A stretch of 64,000 nt of DNA, taken from positions 14,924,556 to 14,988,555 of the forward strand of contig JAIUCV010000001.1 in NCBI GenBank assembly GCA_026724425.1, in the 5' to 3' direction. Made by a program: the position numbers and the translations under genes. The DNA comes from Erythrophleum ivorense. Its lineage: Eukaryota > Streptophyta > Magnoliopsida > Fabales > Fabaceae. Under the pieces are notes generated by a model that worked only from the letters and a program-made list of their open reading frames with translations, was not told the origin of the DNA and ran no database searches. Below are positions 10,539-20,510 of the stretch, piece by piece (within the stretch, counting starts at the first letter, position 1; each line of letters begins with the position of its first letter).

Positions 10539-13500
10539 TATAATACCATATCTTTCTAGCCTTCCTCATGCAACATGCTCCATAACATGCATTGCTTAGG
10601 AGTTGTAAGAAAATGAGGTATAAATAATTGATTAAATTTGCATTGCGTTACATATGAAAATTCCATTCGATGTCATATGGGCCGTATGATTACATACTAT
10701 ATTTTCCCATATTTAATTACATCCATACAACTCCCTTGCATTACAAAATCATACCTGCAATCCATGGAAACCAAAATGGAGCATGGAATATAGAGATTCA
10801 TTTTCGGCCAGATTTGGCCTCTTTTCTGGTCAAATTTTGAAAAATCATAACTAAATCTAGAAAAATTGAAATCATGCAATCTTAGTCATTCTAGGAAGTT
10901 ATAGATGTCTATCTTACATTAAAAATACTCCAAACCATAAATTTCATCACAAAGAACGTTTGACATCCAAAATGGTCCAAAGGTTAGACTACATCCTGGA
11001 ACTGATATAGAATTCTGCAGAAAACTTTGAAAATGTCCAATTAATTTCACAAAAATTCAATTCATGCAAATGATACCAATCTGAAAATTTGTGGATGTCA
11101 ACTAGAGGGAAAAAATATTTTCAGACCAGTTTATCAAGCCCAAACCTCGAAATTCAATGGAATAGTACCTCTGGTTAGGCACGATTATTAATACTGGACA
11201 GAAACTTCAAAAATTCATATCTTCCTCTCTAGACCTCCAAATGAGGTGCTTCTAGTTGATACGAGTCCCTGTAATTGTCTAATTTCTCTGTATAAAATTT
11301 TGTGGCAGTTGAACATCATTTGAGTCTTGTGTGATAGAATTCATATTCGGATAAAGTGAATAGTATAGCAGACCAAAGTATAAAAATTGCCAACTTTGAA
11401 AAATCATCAAATATTTTATAAACCTTCAAAAATTATAATCTTCAGCTTCTCAAAAAGCTCTCAATGAGACCTAATTGTAACTTAGATTAAGACTAACTTA
11501 TTTAGTCAAAAAGTGACATAGGATTTCATTATGGTCAATTTTGGCTCCATATAAGTTATCAAAATTGTCAAATAGATTTTCCTTGGTCTTGGCACCTTTT
11601 GGGTAAGTCTAAAAGTACATTTAAAACTTGTGTGAGCTGTCCAAATGTTCTCAAGCCCTATGCGTCTCATTTTGGCCTTTCCATGCACACATATGCCCAT
11701 TTCCATAAACTCATTCATGAAACTATCTTTGCCATGCATACTCAATTCCCATTTCATCATTCACATAACATATACTTTCATTTCTACTTCATATAATAGC
11801 ATAATTACATATGTCTCAAGGGTCATAAACTATTTACAACATTAATATACATCATTATGGTTCATTATGACTTTAAAAGGAAAATGCTAGACATATGTAT
11901 GTCAATGTTCCTTCTTCAATGTTGTTGGCTCCCATTACCATAGCCACTTGGTCCACCTAGTATATTAGATCATTGGAGAGGAGGGAATAAGATTCAAAGA
12001 ATTTCAATAGTTTATCCCCCATTCAATCATACATAATATATGCAAAGTAAGCTTTGCAAATGCTTGCATGAAGAAAATGGAAGTCATGGACATTTAAAAA
12101 ACAAGCTTGGCATATGAACAAATCATACAAAACATTCAAGAGCTCACAAAGTGTTTAGATTGACCTCACATTTTTTCTCATGAATTTTGGACTTGCCTTA
12201 CCCATTCTTTAAGAGCTTTAGATTCAACCATACTCTTGGGAGCCCACTTTGCTTTTGGGAGACTCTTTACTTTGTCTCAACCAAGTTCAAGGGTTCTTAA
12301 CTCATCATCACTATGGTGAAGAATTCTTGGCCTCTCCACACTCAAACAAATTCAAACAAATATCATGTATTCATTTGGAAGCATAACATGGCATAAAAAA
12401 TCATGGCATATAAAGGCTTGCTAGCATACTTTTCATAGCTTGAAAATACACATACACACATTTTAAAACAAGCTAAACACACATCCATATATGAGAAAAG
12501 ATGAAGAAAGTTACCTTGTATATAATCACATATTTTTTCCTTTGGATTCAAGCCTCCTTTTTTGGCAACATACCTACAAATTGGTGGAGATAGTTTCTCT
12601 TGGCCTAGATATAATTTATGGGAGCCAATTATGTTCATAAAACATATTCTAAGGCTATACAATTTGCGTAAACCCTAGATAACTCTATAAGTTCCATTAT
12701 AGTCCATAAAGGCACCTAATGAAGCAACACCCCTCAAATGACTTTTAGGCCTCATTCTTTCCTTTCAAATATGATTCTTGACTCCTTTTAAGCCTCTTGG
12801 AGTCATCACACTATTAAAATAAAAGACCTAGCATTATGTTGCTTCTTTAGGTCATAATATAGAACCTAAAATACTAAATCAATTTCTATGAGTTCTAAAT
12901 TTTTTTCAAGGTCTCCCTTTATTTTCATTCATCAAATATGAATCAAGAATGGCCTTAGAAAAATTTAAAACTCTCCCTAGCTATATGAAGCATGCTTGAC
13001 CGAGACTATGCCTAAGTTAGGGTTCCATGGAGTTTTCTTTGTTTTCTTAAAGGAAGAAGCTTGTGGGGAGCATCTTAGGTGTCTCAAGAACTCATTTAAA
13101 CTCTTAATTAAACTTAGAAAGTATCACATAAATTCAGAATTTGGAAGGTGCACATAAAACCCTAAGTTTTGCATCTTGAATTCTAATGACTATTTCATGG
13201 TTTTCTTTGCATATTCTTACTCTCCTCCATCAAATACCTAAGAGTCATGCTTGGTTGGGCTTGAAAATTTAACTCCCTAGGGCAGACCATATGTAGGTTG
13301 AAGTGGAAAAGAAAGGGAGTTCAACATAGCTACTATAGAATGCATTTTTACCTTATTTCCTTGCTTAGTTTGGCTTGAATCTTGCTTTCTTCAAGCTCCT
13401 CTCTTCAAATCCAAAATTTCCCTTGAATATCCCCTTTGAATCAAATTCATAAACCTCATTTTAATCCAAAGAAACAAAGGAGAAGAAAGGAGAGAAGGTG

Positions 13501-14261
13501 TGGATGAAGAAAAACAAAGAAAATTACCATGAAAACATACCTTAAGCTTGGGTTTCTTTCTCCTCCTTCTTCCTCTCTTGGGTGCCTCTCCCTTAGGGTT
13601 TTGCTTTTGGTTTGGGGCTGGAAAATTTGATACTAAATGAGGGAGAGTGTGAGGTGCCACTTATATATAGTTAGGGCAAAATGACTTTTTCAAAAATTTT
13701 AATTTTGCCCTTCATATTTTGCATTTTCGTTTTTCCTTCGTTTTAACTCCTTTTTTAGAACCATATTTTCCATTATAAAATTTAGATTCCCAATTTAATA
13801 AAATGCCTTTGGAATCACTTAATTTGGAGCTAAAACTTTACCGAATGAATGGGTCAAAATTTTGGTCAATTGACATTGAAAAAATCCATCGGAGGGATTT
13901 TAACTATCCCGAGACTTTCCATGGTTTTTAAGACCTTTAAAAATCCTGAAGAACTCAAAAATTTCATTTAAAAAGCCCTCCTGTGTAAATTCTAAAATTT
14001 ACTCAAAATTACAAAAATGTCATTACGTTTCGTAGGATTTTCATCAAAGTTTGTTTTTTCATTTTAGTTTCATTTTTCTTTTCATCTGAACCTGGAATTC
14101 TCATTTTTAGGACTTTAGAATGCTTGCCAAATTTTTCGGGACCTTAACTACATCATTTCAGGAGAATTCCTTTTGTATCTAGTAATTTTCGTTCGTTGAC
14201 GGAGAAACTGTATATTACATTTCTCACGTTTTACCTGGTTTTCAGAGAACTAGATATTACA
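10539..14261 (-). mobile_element. Ty3/Gypsy solo long LTR (G1) inserted in pararetrovirus copy A
   Basis: 3723 bp bounded by the 5-bp duplication GTTCG (10534-10538 and 14262-14266). Read on the minus strand it starts TGTAATATC and ends GGTATTATA, a decayed TGTAA...TTACA pair. Copy B is continuous across this site, which confirms the insertion. The sequence aligns along most of its length with G2, G4, G5 and parts of G3. It has no internal gag or pol, so it is read as a solo LTR left after LTR-LTR recombination. A TATA sequence at 13661-13669 on the minus strand would place about 600 bp of U3 before the start of transcription, with a very long R-U5. Short open frames inside (11506-11760, 12363-12662, 13391-13660) are not conserved as proteins between copies. 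Confidence 0.85.
13661..13669 (-). promoter_or_regulatory. LTR TATA box of solo LTR G1
   Basis: CTATATATAA on the minus strand, about 600 bp from the U3 end. It is followed by a C/T- and A-rich leader ending in CCCTAA-type sequence. G2 has a comparable TATAAATGG at about 36288-36297. Confidence 0.5.
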
Positions 14262-14266
14262 GTTCG

Positions 14267-15005
14267 CATATAGATAAAAGATTTGAAAATGACTTATTTG
14301 CTCTTAATAATAGTATTAATACTATTTTAGATCTTACTACTAGTAAGTTTATGAAAATAGGTAAAAAAAAAAATCACAAAAAATCCTAAATAAGTAGTAA
14401 GTTATGTAAAAGTTTTAGATTAAAAAAACTTACTAACACAAGTTGATAATGAAGATAATCATATGTTATATTACAGTAATAAAGTTGATGTGTTAAAAGA
14501 AAAAGAAAAAGAACCTAAAAAATGTGGATAAGTTTGACTATGCCAAATATTTAATTAAATATTAAAAAAATAAATATTTAAACATAGCGATTTTCAAAAA
14601 AGAGAATTTCTATTAAAAACTATTCAGGACTTTTATTCTTGAAATAAAAAAATGATTTAAAAGTCACAATTATCACTATTTTCTTTAATATGATACAACA
14701 AATGTATCTAGTGATGAAGAAATTAAAAAATTAAAGATTGTAGAGGAAAATAAAAAATTTTGACTCTGAAAAAATTGAAATTGAACGTATTGAGTCTATA
14801 AAATTCAATCAAAAATTGCTACAGAAGAAAGTACTTTTGTAGTCAAAGATATAAGAAAAGTAAAAGACAGAAAAAAAGGAAAATAGCAAAAAAGATGATA
14901 TGGAAATAGGCTCCAAAATTAGACTTTATATTCAAATAGAGTATGATAAAATATTTGTTAATGCAAAAAATATCAATTCATCTAAATAGACTAAACACAA
15001 TGACA
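14267..15005 (+). mobile_element. Endogenous pararetrovirus copy A, 5' portion
   Basis: Continuation of copy A after the Gypsy insertion. It aligns with the reverse complement of copy B at about 22060-22860, including a Lys/Arg-rich segment (near 14850-14900 here, near 22240-22290 in B). It ends at about 15005, where sequence of the opposite orientation (copy B) begins. Frames are broken throughout, with no intact product. Confidence 0.7.
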
Positions 15006-16271
15006 TACGTGGAAATATTTATGCAGCTAATGTACAACAAAAATATTTAAGTGTATACAAGTTCTTCAGATAGCTTTTGAATACAATTCTCATCTAAGAA
15101 ATTTCAATTTGTAAAAAACATACTACCAACAAGACACAAGTGACCCTATTCCTACACTATTCAACACGATTTACTATAGCTATTAAATGCTATATGTAGG
15201 ACTTTTCCCAAAGGCTATACATATGCTTTTCTTTTAACATAATTTTTTGTCAACTTTTTCTATTTTTAACTAATTCAAAATAATTATATAATATAGGTTC
15301 AAAAGCACGCTATATACTTTACACAAATAGTCTCATATCTACATCCTTTTTGTAAGAAAGAAACATGATGTTTTTTCTTTGTCACATATATGCTTTCTTC
15401 TTATCTATTAACTGCTGAGTTAGATCATGCGTTTTTTTTTTTTGAGTACAAGTTTCAATCTTTTATCATGTTTTAAATATTTTTTCAAGTTAGAGAATTT
15501 AAACTTATTAGACTATCAACTATTAGTGTCCAACCATGACAACTATAAGTTATCCATCCATATCTAAGCATTTTGCTTTGATAATTCTCTCAATTGGTAA
15601 ATATAGAATTTGGAGATGTACCAAATTATAGATAAGTGTGCTAACCTCATTCTGTACTTTTTGGTGTGATCTAATAGTCACATGACAGATGTGTAAAAAA
15701 TATTCCTTTTTGTATATTAATTTTAAATCTATACCTCGTTGTATTAGCTTGGCTTCTCTGTTTAACCATAAAAGATTTAGGCTTGGAAAATCATTAAAAG
15801 TAAATTTATTTAAAATAAAATCAACATTTTTGCATTGGTTGTGAAATTAAAAATCCATTTCTTTTACTTCTTCTAATCCCCAAATCTGATAAGGTTGATA
15901 GAATTTTTCTTTGACCCTTTTGCCAATATTATTGATAATATAAAAATATAATATTTCATGAATTTATCATTTTTTTTAATGACAAAATAAATCATGATTT
16001 TGATAAAACATGAAAAATTCTTTAGTTTTTCCTAAGTTTGATTTTACAACATAATTTACATATAATATCCCATTTAATATCAAAGATGCTCTGGGTATCA
16101 TGGTTAACAAAAATTTGTAATTCCAACAAATTATAATTTGTAAGAATGATTTGTGAAAATTTTTGTTTAAATCTTTCACTTAATCATTTGAATTGATCAA
16201 ATTCAATATGTCTCATAATTAAAATATATGTCTCTGAAAGTAAAATCTTTATTACTTTTTTAAAAAAGATA

Positions 16272-16545
16272 CTCCCTCCGGTCCAAAATGTAAGTTATTT
16301 AAAGAAAAAAATTTTAGTCCAAAATATAAGTCACTTAGTAATAATTATTACTTTCTTTCCCATAATACCCTTCATTTAATGGCAATAGCTATGTTAAAAA
16401 TCTCTCATTTAATGGCAATAGTTGTATTGACTACAAGGGTAAAACTAAAAAGACATGGTAATATTTGAAAAATTTAAGAATAAAACTAATTTTTCTTAAG
16501 AAGTGTGAATATGTTAAAAGTACTTATATTTTGGATCGGAGGGAG
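16272..16545. mobile_element. Stowaway-type (Tc1/mariner) MITE
   Basis: 274 bp with the hallmark terminal inverted repeat CTCCCTCCGGTCC on the left and GGATCGGAGGGAG on the right, flanked by TA on both sides (16270-16271 and 16546-16547). The equivalent position in pararetrovirus copy A (about 8810-8820) has a single TA and no insert, proving insertion after the two copies diverged. It is non-coding and mobilised in trans by mariner-like transposases. Confidence 0.95.
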
Positions 16546-16959
16546 TAAGTCCTTTTAATTTTTTTAAAAATAGGATTTTTCTACTCTTCTAATAAACTTA
16601 TTAAATCCATAATGGATTCTATATGATCCAAATTTGTGTAATCAAATAAATCAAATTTATTTTTCATAATTAAAATTTTCAATTTTTTTTGGATATTTTT
16701 CAAGAATCCTTTTGATAAGATTTGTCAGGTTTTTTTTAATTAAACTTTTTTTCCCAATCTATATGGGTTTTCATATTCTATTAACATACTTTCAAAGGTA
16801 ACAAGGTAAATTAAGATTATAAAAATCTAAAATTTATTTATCATCAGAAGTTTAAGAAAAGTATTTTAAGCTTTTCTACTTGTTATTGTGCTTTTTTAAA
16901 ACTTTGAAAGAGAAGTAATATTTACTGCAAATCCTAATATCTTTGGTAAACAATCACAA

Positions 16960-17205
16960 AAGCCAAATTAATATGGTCTTAATAGCAACAACTATCATTA
17001 TTAAATAGTTTTAGTGATGACTTTTGTAGACCTTAAAAGTTCTCTTTTAGTGATGACTTTTTTGTCATTGCTAAATATTTTGTTGTTATGGAAGTATTAG
17101 CTATGATTTAGTGATAATTAGATGTTGCCACCAAAACTTTCTAGCAATGACTTTTGAATTTTTAGTAGCGACAAAAGTTGTCACTCAAAATTTATTTTTT
17201 TGTTA
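16960..17205. repeat. Repeat with recurrent GTGATGACTTTT motifs
   Basis: Several short direct and inverted copies of a motif like AGTGATGACTTTTGT occur here (near 17010-17065 and 17140-17185). The last includes an inverted GCGACAAAAGTTGTC pair. It resembles fragments of plant DNA-transposon ends, but no clean terminal repeats or target duplication could be set. It lies in copy B just where copy A's homology stops. Confidence 0.35.
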
Positions 17206-17839
17206 ATATTTGAGAATTTCAAGACTCCTTAATCTAAGTGTAATGATTTTAAAGTTCTTTGATAAAACTTGGTAAATATGAGTATGCTAAAATAATTAAA
17301 AACTATTATGATAACAATGTAGAATTTATACTTGGTTTTTGAAAATTTCTTTGGGAAATATATGATGACTCTCTCTTTTTGGGATTTTTCTTAATTGAAA
17401 TCCATTCTTTTGTTTGAGGATTTTTCTCTTTATTCATTGTTTAGATATCTACTAAGATAATTTACAAGAAAATTATCAATTTATTTAATATGCTCAATAT
17501 TAAATTTATATTGACAATTAAAACTATACCATCTAATCTTTCTTGGACTTTCCTCATTTTTTATTTTTAAGAAAATCTCCAACCAATTGATTTATCAATT
17601 TGAATAATGAATTCCTTAAAGACCAAATAAATATGAAAAAATTTTACTCCATTTTTTATGGCTAATAACTCTTTTTCATAAGTTATATAATTATTTCATT
17701 CTATTCAAATTTTCTTAAATTATAGCTAGATATTAATTTTCCATTTTTTTAGCTTTTAAAATTACCCCCTATTATTCCTTATTGATTTCAATTTCTAAAA
17801 TTAATTTATCTTTTATTTTAGGAAAATAAACTAGTGATA

Positions 17840-17840
17840 A

Positions 17841-17899
<59 letters not shown>
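17840..17899. repeat. (ATT)n microsatellite
   Basis: About 20 tandem ATT units inside pararetrovirus copy B. Confidence 0.97.
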
Positions 17900-18149
17900 C
17901 TTTTTTACTATCTCAGTGTCTTCATTTTTTCACTCAAATATTTTATTCTTTTTTAATTTTACTAATAAAAGTTTTCTTTATTAGAAATATTTTTGATAAA
18001 ATTGCTTACATAGTTAAGGATTTTTAAGAAACCTTGTGATTGTCTTTTGTCAATCAATTCATCTAGAAATTTTTTTTATCTTCAATATAATATGATTATG
18101 TAATGTTATACCAAACTTTGTTAGTCTTAATCTTAAATATTCAATCTTT

Positions 18150-18720
18150 ATTTTGATATGCTTTGACCTTTTTTTTGATTACGTATGATTCTTATTTCTA
18201 CAAATTTATCATATACCATTTTTAAGTGCTTTTTATGATCTTCTTATATATTAAAGAAAACCAAAATATCATCTAAACAAATTAAATAGAAATCTTTAAA
18301 TTTTTTTTCTTAAATTCCATCTATCTACTACTAAAAAATTTATAAAGTTTTACTTAGACAAAAGACATACAATTAATTGGTAATGTCCATATAGAACGCT
18401 AAAAATAGTCAAAGGCTTTGAGTATTCTATTAACTTAATTTGATAATAGCCAGATTTATAATTAAATTTATTGAATATTTTTTTTGTTAGTTCAAATAAG
18501 TAAAATGTTTTTTCTCATAATAAAATATCTAATAAATTCTAGATTCTGGTTTAACTTTTTATACTTAATGACCATTCTAGCTTTTTGTTTTTTGTTTTAT
18601 TTTTATATGGTTTCTTATCATAAATGCAAAACTAAAGTATGGACTAGTTGTTCACTTAATCCTTTTTCTAGCAATTCTTGAATTTGAATTTTAAATTCAT
18701 CTATATCTTATTTAGTATAG
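18150..18720 (-). pseudogene. Pararetrovirus reverse-transcriptase remnant
   Basis: On the minus strand, broken frames show the order of palm-domain landmarks expected of a viral/Gypsy reverse transcriptase: an A-R-M-V-I segment near 18570, and a catalytic Leu-Asp-Asp box encoded at 18269-18277. Several in-frame stops and at least one frameshift separate them, so the enzyme is dead. It would have copied pregenomic RNA to DNA in the cytoplasm. Copy A does not extend this far, so the two copies cannot be compared here. Confidence 0.65.
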
Positions 18721-18866
18721 ATTAGATTATTGGTTTAACTCTATATATTTTATTAGGGTCTTTTAGTTTTAATTCACAATTTCTAGGATTGCTAGAAAAT
18801 AATTTTAGTGTTTTGTCACTATTTTTTTTATAGATAATGGGTAAATCCAATATTTGGTATCCAGAT

Positions 18867-18888
18867 CATATATATATATATATATATT
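18867..18888. repeat. (AT)n microsatellite
   Basis: About 11 AT dinucleotides within copy B. Confidence 0.9.
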
Positions 18889-19346
18889 CTTCCATTTGTG
18901 TATCCTCAAAAATAGGATAAAATTTTTTATCACATTTATATTTATGTTTTTTAACTAAAGGTATTAGAATTTTCAATCCTCTATTTATAAGATTTACTCG
19001 ATTATTATTTATTTATAGTGGATAACATTTCTTTAGAAGGTTTGTTTTTCAAAGAAAATCTCTATCCATAGAAGGAAAGTATAATATTTTTAGTATAAAA
19101 ATTTGTTATTTTCTAACTAAATTAAAATATTATTCACTTTATACTCAACTAGAGTTTCTCTACTATCTATTGCTCCACTTGTAATGGGTTTTTTTTTTTT
19201 TTTTACTTTTTCCCATTTTTCTACTAGCAGAGCCTTTTCTTTACAAATTTTGGTTGTATCACCTATATCAATGAACACATCTCATTGATATTATTTATAT
19301 CCCTTAAATTTGAAATTTCCTAAAACACAAGTATAATATTTTTTAT

Positions 19347-19705
19347 TTGACTAAATTGTGCATAATCCCCTTGAATTTTGAATCATACGTAAATAACCTC
19401 TTTGATCTTCAAAAATTAGCAATTAACGGAGCTTAATATGTTAAGGTGATTATTTGCACATAATCTAAAATGTAAGGGATTATTTATATATAATTCAAAG
19501 TTTAAGAGAGTTATTTGCATAAAAAATAAAGTTTAGGAGGATTCTTTGTCACTAATGTATTACACTTCATTAGTAAAATACTGGACTAACTAATGGTAGA
19601 GAAGTTATTTATATAAATTTAAAAGTTTAAGGATTCATTATCAAGTTTTAAAAGTTAAGAGAGTTATATGCAACTCAAAATTTAAAGGAATTCTATGTAA
19701 TTCAA
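19347..19705. mobile_element. MITE-like foldback element in copy B
   Basis: Imperfect terminal inverted repeats of about 45 bp: the left end begins TTGACTAAATTGTGCATAAT, and the right end's complement begins TTGAATTACATAGAATTC. Both run into a shared TTTGA(A/G)T block. The interior has repeated 'GTTTAAGAGAGTTAT' units in alternating orientation. No coding capacity. It resembles the foldback elements near 23708, 48004 and 50248. Confidence 0.6.
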
Positions 19706-20041
19706 CCTTTTTTACTTTGATTATAAGAAAAAAGATACTTCTTCAACTTTCAATTTCATTATTGTTATCATATTAACATTGTCCCTTTGAATAGAGCTTT
19801 GACTAGAAGAATTTCTACTATTCAAGTTTCTACTAAAAAATATAGGTATTTGAGAAATATGCTTTATTAGAAGAATCGATTGGGATAAACCTAGCTATGG
19901 TGTACAATAATTCTTTTATCTTTTAAATATGAATTTGTTCCTAAAACAATTATTTTTATTGATCTTTGTTCTTATTTGTTAATAATATCCTCTAATAATC
20001 ATCTAATAGTATTTATAAGTCTCAAATGCTTATTAACTTTA

Positions 20042-20510
20042 GGTAGTGTTTGGTTCAATTGAGGGAAGGAGAGGGGAGAGATTTTAATGATATGTTATTT
20101 GGTTGAGAAGGGGAGGGAAGGGGAAATAAAAATAAATGGACAATTATATCTTTATGATATTAGAATTATTATTTTTTATTTTTAAGATATTTTTATATAA
20201 AAAAGCTTTTTCCTACTTTCTATTATAAAAAATTATTTTTTTATTTCTATTCAAAAATATTTTTTATTTTCATAAAAAATTATTTTAAATTCTATTAAAA
20301 AAATAAGATCTATATTATGTTTAAAGTTAAAGCACAGTGGGGGTAATTTAGTCAAATAAAGTTAAAAAATTTCTCTTCCCTCCAAAAACCTCCACTTTTG
20401 AAGGGGAGGGGTATTTTGCCTTCTTTCTCCTCCAATATTTTCATACCAAACAAGGGGAGGCCCTCCTCTCTCTTTCTCTCCCCTTCAAAACCCTTAAACT
20501 AAACACTACC
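20042..20510. mobile_element. Tourist-type (PIF/Harbinger) MITE
   Basis: 469 bp with terminal inverted repeats GGTAGTGTTTGG on the left and the complement of AAACACTACC on the right. It is flanked by the 3-bp duplication TTA (20039-20041 and 20511-20513), diagnostic of PIF/Harbinger. The subterminal regions carry G-rich (left) and C-rich (right) runs, the signature GAGGGGAG style of this group. It is non-coding and inserted in pararetrovirus copy B. Confidence 0.92.

Noticed and set aside
11506..11845. Overlapping small frames on both strands
   Set aside because: Located inside the non-coding part of solo LTR G1, and not maintained in G2 or G5.
13391..13660. 89-codon minus frame rich in Arg/Lys directly downstream of the LTR TATA box of G1
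   Set aside because: Considered as an LTR leader peptide. The matching region of G5 (63774-63965) is in another frame with different sequence, so it is not conserved as protein.
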